A program made the position numbers and the translations under genes. The notes below the pieces were generated by a model. The model did no database searches and was not told the DNA's origin. It saw only the letters and a program-made list of their open reading frames with translations. From an uncultured Robinsoniella sp. (GTDB lineage: Bacteria; Bacillota; Clostridia; Lachnospirales; Lachnospiraceae), in contig UQCR01000210.1 of NCBI GenBank assembly GCA_900539655.1, forward strand, positions 1 to 5,359: 5,359 nucleotides of DNA, written 5' to 3'. This document shows, in pieces, positions 1 to 5,349 of this stretch; within the stretch, counting starts at the first letter, position 1; every line of letters begins with the position of its first letter.

Positions 1-4
1 TTTT

Positions 5-38
5 AACGATTGCAGGGTGATTTTGTGCAATTTTCGTT
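5..38. repeat. Small imperfect inverted repeat at the left edge
   Basis: ATTGCA at 9-14 is matched by TGCAAT at 26-31. The arms extend outward as AACG (5-8) and CGTT (35-38), with a 3-base bulge (TTT, 32-34). The loop is 11 bases. No T-run follows on either strand in the expected position, so it is not a convincing terminator. It could be a protein site or the edge of a structure belonging to a gene outside the window. No coding frame is supported in 1-60. Confidence 0.25.
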
Positions 39-61
39 ATTTGCTCATTTATAGTCTTTAG

Positions 62-222
62 ATTAAGAAAGACCCTGCATACGCAGAGCCTTTCTTACAT
101 TTTCTTTCGAGGACTAACCTCTAGCCAGATTGTGTTAAACCCTTATAAAGCTCATAAGACACTGCTTTCTGGCACAACATCTTACTTTACCGCTTGGCAG
201 ACACTCAAGTTGCCTGTCTTTA
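62..222 (-). ncRNA. Candidate structured small RNA, perhaps raiA-type
   Basis: This stretch has no credible coding frame but carries, in order on the minus strand, a promoter (225-256), several local helices, and a strong terminal hairpin (65-96), giving a transcript of about 155-160 nt. Helices I can draw: AGACA (219-215) with TGTCT (203-199), or the alternative CAGGCA (216-211) with TGTCTG (203-198); CTTAT (158-154) with ATAAG (146-142), 7-base loop; GAGG (121-118) with CCTC (112-109). GTTGTG (178-173) can pair with CACAAT (134-129), while CCAGA (172-168) can pair with TCTGG (129-125). These two cross, which suggests a pseudoknot or a switch between two folds. The first family I would test is the raiA RNA of Clostridia, the second 6S RNA. 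Both come from a hazy resemblance in size and structure, not a match I can verify. No tRNA, tmRNA, SRP or RNase P signature is present. Confidence 0.45.
65..96 (-). terminator. Intrinsic-terminator-like hairpin ending the small RNA
   Basis: Arms 65-78 and 83-96 pair over 14 positions (two G-U wobbles on the minus strand) around a 4-base loop at 79-82. On the minus strand the 3' arm is itself T-rich (TCTTTCTT) and is followed by AATCT rather than a clean U-run. On the plus strand the arm is followed by ACATTTTC, so it may work in both directions. Its position, about 130 bases after the promoter at 225-256, fits the 3' end of a short transcript. Confidence 0.6.
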
Positions 223-224
223 AC

Positions 225-256
225 ATTATATTATATGTGATACGAAAATATGTCAA
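225..256 (-). promoter_or_regulatory. SigA-type promoter for the small RNA
   Basis: On the minus strand a perfect -35 box TTGACA (256-251) is followed by overlapping -10 candidates: TATAAT at 235-230 (15-bp spacer), TAATAT at 233-228 (17-bp spacer, 4 of 6 matches) and TATAAT at 230-225 (20-bp spacer). The tract has two overlapping perfect -10 hexamers, but neither has the ideal spacing. Transcription would begin near 218-223. The -35 box is inside the left arm of the inverted repeat at 245-294, so anything binding or folding there would affect the promoter. Confidence 0.5.
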
Positions 257-294
257 TTCCAAATGCATTACTTCAGAAAGAGTTGACATATTTT
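245..294. repeat. Perfect 12-bp inverted repeat after the U32 gene
   Basis: AAAATATGTCAA (245-256) is the exact reverse complement of TTGACATATTTT (283-294); the loop is 26 bases and contains the palindrome AATGCATT (262-269). The right arm runs into the stop codon (TAA, 295-293) of the minus-strand U32 gene. It could be an AT-rich terminator for that gene, since the minus-strand 3' arm ends in TTTT, or an operator, because the left arm contains the -35 box of the promoter at 225-256. The long loop and weak stem argue against an efficient terminator by itself. Confidence 0.6.
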
Positions 295-1318
295 ATCTGG
301 CATAGCACATGTGACTGCATCCATTTGGAAAAAGCTCTGCTTTCATCGCTCGGATATATTCTTCTTCCGTAGAAGAATCCTCCAGAATCTCCAGCGTGCG
401 GCGCAGATTTCGGATATCACGCTCCATAAAATCGGTATAATTTCCCCGGCCTACCAGCTTCAGATGAGTGATTCCGGTATCGGAAAGCTGTTTTAATGTA
501 CACAGGCCGCAGCCGGTTGCGCCGCAGAGGTAACCATCTTCCGATACAGGATTCGTCAGTTCTGATGCAGAATCCCATTCGGATATAGAAATATTTTCTC
601 CTGGACGATTTTTTTCTTGTTTTTCTAATTTAGATTCTGAAAGCGACACCGGTTTCTTCCAGTAAGGAACCCGGCAAAGATATCCCATTTCATCGCAGTG
701 CAGGGAATTGCAGAAAGCACCACTGAACTGGCACAGTTCATTCAAAGCAAATGCCTCGAACTCCGTTGGATAAGTCCATTCTTTTCGAGTGGCTTCTTTC
801 TGCGCAGTTATATGCTGGATCACTGCACGCATTTCCGAAATCGTATTTTTGCGCTGGAAAATGATCCTCTTCGGGTATTCTTTCGCAAAAACCTCTGTCA
901 TCGCAGAATTCACCGTTCCCAAATCCCCGCTCAGATGTACCTCGCAGTCAATCTTTTCTTTTCGCAGGTACACAAGCAGCGCGGGATCCGCAAGAATATA
1001 ACTTTCAAACCCTATGCTGCGGCACTGTTGGATGATCCGTGCAATTTCTTCATACTGCTCCGGCCGATAATACAATGAATTGAACGTCAGGTGCACTGGC
1101 TTCTGGTATTTCTGCACCATATTGGCCAGAATTTCCAGTTCGCTGAACGATCCGATTTGTACATTATAGTTTAAGACCTCTCTCCGATTCAGCGGCAGAA
1201 CCGTTCCGTATTTTTCTGACCAGGAAAACGGAACGTAACCGCAGAACAGCTCGTCTGCTCCGGCGCGGACGTAACGGGGATAGTCATCAATGGAGCCTAG
1301 GCCTGCTGTGATTTTCAT
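293..1318 (-). CDS. U32-family (collagenase-like) protein, probable Fe-S enzyme component
   Basis: The 341-residue product has the peptidase U32 fold pattern. The N-terminus MKITAGLGSIDDY followed by RAGADELFCGY (18-28) is the usual first beta-strand and AGAD(E/A) motif of the family, and the centre carries a barrel-like region (LTFN at 77-80, SYILADPALL at 106-115, VHLSGDLGTVN at 127-137). Cysteines cluster at 196, 203, 208, 215, 265, 270, 273, 334 and 338. The C196-x6-C203 spacing resembles the first ligands of the 4Fe-4S site in UbiU/UbiV-type relatives, so an iron-sulfur cluster is likely; proteolysis is not established for most of the family. A charged, low-complexity linker (about 222-262) interrupts the cysteine region. 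The ATG is preceded by GAAAGGA (1333-1327), 8 bases away. The gene lies 24 bases downstream of the protease on the same strand and could be cotranscribed with it, but is markedly more GC-rich. The exact substrate (tRNA, rRNA, quinone or peptide) cannot be told. Confidence 0.8.
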   Translation of the reverse strand: MKITAGLGSIDDYPRYVRAGADELFCGYVPFSWSEKYGTVLPLNRREVLNYNVQIGSFSELEILANMVQKYQKPVHLTFNSLYYRPEQYEEIARIIQQCRSIGFESYILADPALLVYLRKEKIDCEVHLSGDLGTVNSAMTEVFAKEYPKRIIFQRKNTISEMRAVIQHITAQKEATRKEWTYPTEFEAFALNELCQFSGAFCNSLHCDEMGYLCRVPYWKKPVSLSESKLEKQEKNRPGENISISEWDSASELTNPVSEDGYLCGATGCGLCTLKQLSDTGITHLKLVGRGNYTDFMERDIRNLRRTLEILEDSSTEEEYIRAMKAELFPNGCSHMCYAR

Positions 1319-1342
1319 AAGTTAAATCCTTTCGCTTGCGCC

Positions 1343-3607
1343 TCATTCAAATTCAATCTCTTCCTCCGCCTTAGCATACAAATCCAGCTGATTTTCAATA
1401 TCAAGTCTCTGAACCAGCCAACCTCTTGCAAGACACATCTTCACAAAATCGTCTATACGATTTACTCCATTCATCTCTTTTAACGTTACAACCACACCAA
1501 ACGGAAGAGAATCTTTTCTTTTCTGCAAGCATTCTTTCGTATTAATCTTAAGTCCCCATAACCCAGAATCATAAGCCTTTCGGGGAACCCTTTTTTCTTT
1601 TATTTTTTCACTGATATGTTTCACATTATCCCATTTGCGATACATTTTTCTTGCATCTTCTTCGTACAAAGTAATCTGTTTCTCTTCAGACTGTCGATTG
1701 TCATCAATTGCTTTAATCATGGTTGACCCTCTTTTGGCAACAACTCTGCCAAACTGAATATCCATTTCTGTACTCGTATAGTCAACACCCTGTTTGCGAT
1801 CGCACTGTGGAAAATATGCCAGGGTAGCTCTTGCATAAAACGGGTGCGCATGATCTACAACAGGCACTGGCAGATTATAAGTATAAGTTTCATATTCCTC
1901 CGATGCCCCTGTCATAATGAAACGTATTTCATCATCCGGTGTTTTTAAAACCTCATTAATATGCTTTGGCACAACACCATATCCGATTCTATGTGAAATA
2001 TCATCTCTTCGATTCCATCCGGCAGTTGCATCAATCAGCAATGCTTTCGCCACTTCCCGGCTTAATCCCATAATATGAATCAAATATGCCAGTTTACGTG
2101 AAATCCATGGCGCTGCAAATGAAGTTCCCGCTACGTATGCTGCTCCCATATCGTCTTTGCATACCACCATTTTATCTGTATAGACCGTTCCATCACCACC
2201 ATAATAACTGACATCCGGTTTATGAAAAAACGACAGAACAGGTCCAATCCTGGTATAAGAAGCAGAGTTTCCTGCAAAATCCACAGCATTAACCACCATA
2301 GAATTCAGGGAATCTGCCGGAAATCCAATTCTCATATTCTTTTTGGTAACTCCTGCCGGAATATTTGTACCTGCTACCACAAAAATAACGTCATATTCAC
2401 TCTGAATACGATCCAGCTCTGCAGCCTCCGGCGAAATAAAATTTGGTTTGATTTCAAGTTTTGATCCCAGCGATAAATTCCAGACTTTAATATCTCGATT
2501 AGACGCAACAATATTTCGGATCATTTTCAGAACAGTAAAAGAACTAAATCCGTTATTTGTTGCCACGCCAAAATGTCTTACACGAAATCTGCCGCAGCCA
2601 TCCGCAAGCTCCGGGTTTCCCTGTGGACCATCTACGATAATATAGCTGACAGCTGTTCCGTGTTCATAATCTTTCCTGGACAGAGGAATATTAGGATCCA
2701 AAAGATTTTTATATTCAACCCACTCGTGAAAATACACCTTTTCATTGAACTGTGTATCTATCACACCTATGACCGGTTCGTTCTGTGGATGTGGGATTAA
2801 TAATCCGGCCTCCTCTTCCATATCCTCATACGCATCTAACACATCGTCTCTTGAAATCTCAGAGAAGTCTGTAACTCCCATAGCGATCAGATACGACGCA
2901 TTGTTATATAGCAATTTAACTTCGTCTGGATTCAGTCTTAAAGTAGTTCCGTCTATGATGCGATCATCTACAATATCAATTCCGAATTTTGAAAGAAGTC
3001 TTTTTGTATCCACCCCTGTCTGATAGATGGTAATGATTGCTTCTTCTGTTATTTCCTCCGTTGCTCTGTCGATATCAAATCGTTCCACATAAAAGCCGTC
3101 AACCACGGTTTTCAGAAAACTGGTTTTGGGTACTTCATTAAAATGATATTTTTCACCTAATTCTTCTATTACTTCACTAGGAACAGAACCTTTATAATAC
3201 TGTTCTATGATAGACGCTGTCTTTTTTAAAACATCAATAGATTTTTCAATTGCCTGCAAGGAAACAAAATGCGTAAAAACATGTTTTTGCACTTCATTTT
3301 CTTTTTGATCTGGCTCCCAGACAAATTTGGCCCCTCGAATTGATTCTGTCGGTGATTTTCCATTTTCTGACAGTAGAATTTTCAACCGGTTGCTTTTGGC
3401 AACAATATGCTTATAATGTACACTTACCAGGGCACCACGAATATCCTTGTTTTCCGTCCAATATACAAGTATTCTTTCCAGCTGCTTTTCCAACTCACGT
3501 AAATGTGATGCAGAAACACTTTTCCCTTTTGGAAGCTTAGGTGATCCCGGTCTTGAACGATTTGATCTTTGTTCGAATCTTCCTTTTAACTGTAAAATAC
3601 TATTCAT
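1343..3607 (-). CDS. ietS: Subtilisin-like S8 protease of the IetS type
   Basis: This 754-residue protein is the protease partner of the upstream AAA ATPase. The S8 triad is intact: Asp284 in GVIDTQF, His316 in EHGTAV, Ser496 in GTSFAAP, with the oxyanion Asn415 in VAGTN. The catalytic domain spans about 276-545. Before it lies a long N-terminal region (1-270) that starts with a family-like RPGSPKLPKG segment (19-28) and a helical stretch. Residues about 200-248 (LLSKFGIDIV to LIAMGVTDF) resemble an I9-type inhibitory subdomain, which may hold the enzyme silent. A C-terminal region (about 555-754) contains a beta-rich segment around ATLAYFP (594-600) and MDIQFG (615-620). No signal peptide or membrane segment is seen, unusual for a subtilase and consistent with a cytoplasmic role. 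The start overlaps the ATPase stop by 8 bases and has its own ribosome binding site. In IetAS systems the protease is thought to be the toxic effector, released on plasmid or phage entry; target and trigger here are unknown. Confidence 0.9.
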   Translation of the reverse strand: MNSILQLKGRFEQRSNRSRPGSPKLPKGKSVSASHLRELEKQLERILVYWTENKDIRGALVSVHYKHIVAKSNRLKILLSENGKSPTESIRGAKFVWEPDQKENEVQKHVFTHFVSLQAIEKSIDVLKKTASIIEQYYKGSVPSEVIEELGEKYHFNEVPKTSFLKTVVDGFYVERFDIDRATEEITEEAIITIYQTGVDTKRLLSKFGIDIVDDRIIDGTTLRLNPDEVKLLYNNASYLIAMGVTDFSEISRDDVLDAYEDMEEEAGLLIPHPQNEPVIGVIDTQFNEKVYFHEWVEYKNLLDPNIPLSRKDYEHGTAVSYIIVDGPQGNPELADGCGRFRVRHFGVATNNGFSSFTVLKMIRNIVASNRDIKVWNLSLGSKLEIKPNFISPEAAELDRIQSEYDVIFVVAGTNIPAGVTKKNMRIGFPADSLNSMVVNAVDFAGNSASYTRIGPVLSFFHKPDVSYYGGDGTVYTDKMVVCKDDMGAAYVAGTSFAAPWISRKLAYLIHIMGLSREVAKALLIDATAGWNRRDDISHRIGYGVVPKHINEVLKTPDDEIRFIMTGASEEYETYTYNLPVPVVDHAHPFYARATLAYFPQCDRKQGVDYTSTEMDIQFGRVVAKRGSTMIKAIDDNRQSEEKQITLYEEDARKMYRKWDNVKHISEKIKEKRVPRKAYDSGLWGLKINTKECLQKRKDSLPFGVVVTLKEMNGVNRIDDFVKMCLARGWLVQRLDIENQLDLYAKAEEEIEFE

Positions 3608-3621
3608 CCCTTACACCTTCT
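3600..3621 (-). promoter_or_regulatory. Overlapping stop/start and ribosome binding site coupling the two genes
   Basis: The protease ATG (3607-3605) and the ATPase stop TAG (3602-3600) share the 8 bases ATGAATAG. A good Shine-Dalgarno sequence, AGAAGGTG (3621-3614), sits 6 bases before the ATG inside the ATPase coding region. This arrangement normally gives coupled translation and a fixed ratio of the two products. Confidence 0.75.
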
Positions 3622-4649
3622 TTTAAATCACGAGCCACGCTACTTTTGGAACGTCCAACCAATATTTCCATTTCTCTCACTGTGAATTTCTGACTCTGCA
3701 GTTTTTTCAGATCGTCTGGTTTTTCATTACATACTGCATAGTATAACCGTCTAAAATAATCCATGCCGTCTTTCGGATTACTAAAGGCAACCGACGTCCT
3801 GATCAAATTTTTCAGTTCGCCTGGATATGGTAATTTGGACATCAATTTCATAATTTTCCGAAACAGGCGAATATCTCTATTTGCAAGTTTCAGCTTATCC
3901 AGATAACGATCCAGCATTTGCTCAGCAATAGAAAGAAGATCTTCCTGCGAATAGCGGTTAAAATCAATCACAGAATCAAACCTTCTTATCAATGCCCTGT
4001 CAAAATACTGGTAAAGATTTGTTGTTGCAATCAAAACAACATCTTCATTCATTCGGTCAAACTCTTTTAACATTGTTGATGTAGCCCGCCCCATTTCTCT
4101 TAAATCGTTTTGGTTCGTGCGATCCAATGCCAATGCATCGATTTCGTCAAATAGAACAATCACCTTATCCGGTTGAGCAAATTGGTTGATTTCTTTAAAT
4201 AACATAGACAGATTCTTCTGTGTCTGACCAAGCTTACTATCTATAACAGAAGAAAAATCCACCATAAAAATCTCTCTGTTTAAGATTCTTGCCAATTGTT
4301 TTACTGCTTCCGTTTTTCCTGTTCCAGGCGCTCCCTGAAAAAGGAACTTATTAATTCCAATGTGATGATCAATTGCATTAACTATCCCTATTAAATCACC
4401 TGTAATTTCATCCGGAAGTAATAACATATCCGTATTCGCTTCTATTTTTTCAAAAAAAGGAGAAACATTCTCTGATACCTGCGGCACAAACGTATTAGCA
4501 TTTGATAATAATGACATAATATACTCAGCCAGTTGATAATCGCCGGATGCATCAAAATCCTTTGCTATTTCATAAGCTTCACTGCGAAAACCAACATCAT
4601 TTTTTTCGGTATAATACTTAATTAAACTTATAACACTTTTCTTCTTCAT
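3600..4649 (-). CDS. ietA: AAA ATPase of the IetA type with C-terminal HTH-like tail
   Basis: The 349-residue product is a classic AAA ATPase, first gene of the operon and partner of the S8 protease. Counting from the ATG at 4649: an N-terminal helical region (1-75), Walker A GAPGTGKT (106-113), Walker B VIVLFDE (163-169) with Asp168/Glu169, sensor 1 Asn211 in IATTN, two possible arginine fingers Arg222/Arg223 in ALIRRFD, and a sensor 2 region near PGELKN (276-281). The last residues, about 322-345, read FTVREMEILVGRSKSSVARDL, in two short helices like a helix-turn-helix. The frame can be extended 20 codons to a TTG at 4709, but that TTG is the first part of the -35 box and the extension would cover the promoter. 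The ATG at 4649 has GGGGTG 6 bases upstream and gives the expected N-terminus. ATP hydrolysis probably remodels or restrains the protease, or senses the invader. The gene is AT-rich (about 32% GC in a 60-base sample at 4141-4200), unlike the U32 gene. Confidence 0.9.
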   Translation of the reverse strand: MKKKSVISLIKYYTEKNDVGFRSEAYEIAKDFDASGDYQLAEYIMSLLSNANTFVPQVSENVSPFFEKIEANTDMLLLPDEITGDLIGIVNAIDHHIGINKFLFQGAPGTGKTEAVKQLARILNREIFMVDFSSVIDSKLGQTQKNLSMLFKEINQFAQPDKVIVLFDEIDALALDRTNQNDLREMGRATSTMLKEFDRMNEDVVLIATTNLYQYFDRALIRRFDSVIDFNRYSQEDLLSIAEQMLDRYLDKLKLANRDIRLFRKIMKLMSKLPYPGELKNLIRTSVAFSNPKDGMDYFRRLYYAVCNEKPDDLKKLQSQKFTVREMEILVGRSKSSVARDLKEGVRDE

Positions 4650-4655
4650 ACTATG

Positions 4656-4661
4656 CACCCC
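4656..4661 (-). promoter_or_regulatory. Ribosome binding site that fixes the ATPase start
   Basis: GGGGTG on the minus strand lies 6 bases before the ATG at 4649-4647. It falls downstream of the predicted transcription start (about 4674), whereas the more distal TTG (4709) would lie upstream of that start. This supports the shorter protein. Confidence 0.65.
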
Positions 4662-4680
4662 ATTTTTATTCGCTGTCCTT

Positions 4681-4709
4681 TTTATATCACGTTGGGACAA
4701 TTTTGTCAA
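4681..4709 (-). promoter_or_regulatory. Near-consensus SigA promoter of the ietAS operon
   Basis: On the minus strand: a perfect -35 TTGACA (4709-4704), a spacer of exactly 17 bp (4703-4687), and -10 TATAAA (4686-4681) preceded by TG one base away (4689-4688), an extended -10. Transcription should start around 4674, leaving a leader of about 25 bases before the ATG at 4649. Such a strong promoter on a potentially toxic operon suggests repression; the direct and inverted repeats across it are the obvious candidates. Confidence 0.8.
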
Positions 4710-4719
4710 TATTGGGACA
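4692..4719. repeat. Paired direct repeats and palindrome over the -35 box (candidate operator)
   Basis: TTGGGACA occurs at 4692-4699 and again at 4712-4719, exactly 20 bp start to start, about two helical turns, so both face the same side of the DNA. One copy lies in the promoter spacer, the other just upstream of the -35 box. Between them GACAA (4696-4700) and TTGTC (4703-4707) form an inverted repeat with a 2-base centre that overlaps the -35 box. The layout is typical of an operator, and a bound protein would block RNA polymerase. The repressor is unknown; the HTH-like tail of the ATPase is one candidate. Confidence 0.55.
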
Positions 4720-4737
4720 GTTTATCTTTGGCAGCAA

Positions 4738-4765
4738 AAAAAGCAGCCCATATAGACTGCTTTTT
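4738..4765 (-). terminator. Intrinsic terminator upstream of the ietAS promoter
   Basis: Arms 4738-4749 and 4754-4765 pair around a 4-base ATAT loop. On the minus strand all 12 pairs form (two G-U), and the 3' arm ends in a T-run continuing to seven T's. On the plus strand only the outer 9 pairs form, followed by TTTTTGTTTAT. It may be bidirectional, but the minus strand gives the better stem. No gene in the window ends here: the region to its right is noncoding and the next gene is divergent. It therefore acts as an insulator or is left from a lost or external gene. Confidence 0.7.
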
Positions 4766-4998
4766 GTTTATAGATTTTTAACCACCACTTTACACCGTTT
4801 CCTGCAGAATGCAATTTAAGAAATGGGTTTTCAATGGGTAGTGCTCATGCCTGAGAGAATTTGCTCATTTTTTTATTTCTATGATGCCATAAAAATGTTG
4901 AATGCAAGAAAAAGCGGAAAACAACTGATATGTGAAATAAGTCAGATCTTCCTTATTCCGCAGTAAGTATAACATCAAAAAGAGGTGTTTCGAAAAGC
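4766..4998. other. Gene-free stretch between the terminator and the PBECR-like gene
   Basis: I see no credible coding frame here. Direct repeats are present: AATGGGT at 4822-4828 and 4833-4839 (11 bp apart) and TGCTCAT at 4842-4848 and 4862-4868 (20 bp apart). A weak TGAG/CTCA hairpin (4852-4855/4864-4867) followed by seven T's (4868-4874) is too short to call a terminator. A possible -10, TATAAC (4968-4973), lies before the PBECR-like gene without a good -35 and very close to the ribosome binding site, so that gene's promoter is uncertain. Confidence 0.5.
4914..4961. repeat. Nested inverted repeats before the PBECR-like gene
   Basis: GCGGAA (4914-4919) pairs with TTCCGC (4956-4961). Within it AATAAG (4936-4941) pairs with CTTATT (4952-4957), around a 10-base loop holding the palindrome AGATCT (4944-4949). 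The two pairings share bases 4956-4957, so they are partly alternative. Their place just upstream of the possible -10 box would suit an operator for the plus-strand gene. Confidence 0.35.
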
Positions 4999-5349
4999 AT
5001 GAGAAAGAAAATCGGCGTTTTTTCAGCGCGAATCATAGAAATACTTGAATTGGACATTCCAGCCGGAACACCTATTTATATAACAGATTCCAATATAGAA
5101 CATATGAAAACTTTTCATTCTGATGATTTCGCACAATACGGCAGCGAATTAAATAACATCATTGCCAATCCTGATTATGTTGGAAAAAACGCTAAAGATG
5201 ATTCTATAGAATTCACAAAAGAATACTACATAAATGGAGAATACGTAAAAGTAGCTGTCAGAATATCCACTCATAATATTTATTACGCGCGTTCAATGTA
5301 CGTATTGAAAACTGCGCGTCGCATTCTCGTTACTTCAGTGATGAGTTAG
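4999..5349 (+). CDS. Small PBECR-type (Barnase-EndoU-ColicinE5/D-RelE-like) putative nuclease
   Basis: The 116-residue protein has the pattern I associate with small clostridial PBECR nuclease-fold proteins: an N-terminal strand GTPIYITDSNIEHMKTFH (23-40), a helix ending in NNIIANPDYVGKN (52-64), then SIEFTKEY (69-76), VKVAVRI (83-89) and YYARSMYVL (94-102). His35, His40, Lys74 and the Arg97-Ser98 pair are plausible active-site residues by analogy with the BECR fold; this is inference. Members are found as phage polyvalent-protein domains and toxins and are expected to cleave RNA. The ATG has AGAGGTG (4981-4987) 11 bases upstream, a slightly long spacing. It is transcribed away from the ietAS operon, and no antitoxin gene is visible upstream. 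The tail after MYVL (KTARRILVTSVMS) does not look like the NxxRvxNFIkkG-type ending I would expect and is encoded by locally CpG-rich DNA, so the 3' end may be altered. PBECR2 versus PBECR3 cannot be settled by eye. Confidence 0.65.
   Translation: MRKKIGVFSARIIEILELDIPAGTPIYITDSNIEHMKTFHSDDFAQYGSELNNIIANPDYVGKNAKDDSIEFTKEYYINGEYVKVAVRISTHNIYYARSMYVLKTARRILVTSVMS

Noticed and set aside
120..200. tRNA-like D-arm text (GCCAAGCGGTAAAG) in the small-RNA region
   Set aside because: No acceptor stem, anticodon arm or T-arm of tRNA shape can be drawn around it and no CCA end is present.
698..1078. Plus-strand open frame of 126 codons opposite the U32 gene
   Set aside because: It is antisense to a well-supported gene, has no family resemblance, and its Cys/Phe/Arg-rich composition is typical of a shadow frame. 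The same holds for plus-strand frames opposite the protease.
4650..4709. Twenty-residue N-terminal extension of the ATPase starting at TTG 4709
   Set aside because: It covers the -35, spacer and -10 of an excellent promoter and lies largely upstream of the predicted transcript start; the ATG at 4649 has its own ribosome binding site.
39..4870. Identical 12-mer ATTTGCTCATTT at 39-50 and 4859-4870, flanking the U32-ietAS block, as possible attachment-site repeats
   Set aside because: A 12-base AT-rich match is expected about once by chance in 5 kb, the flanks do not extend it, and no integrase is present.
4821..4870. CRISPR-like or iteron array from the short direct repeats in the right intergenic stretch
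   Set aside because: Each repeat is only 7 bases and occurs twice; there are no regular spacers and no cas or replication gene.
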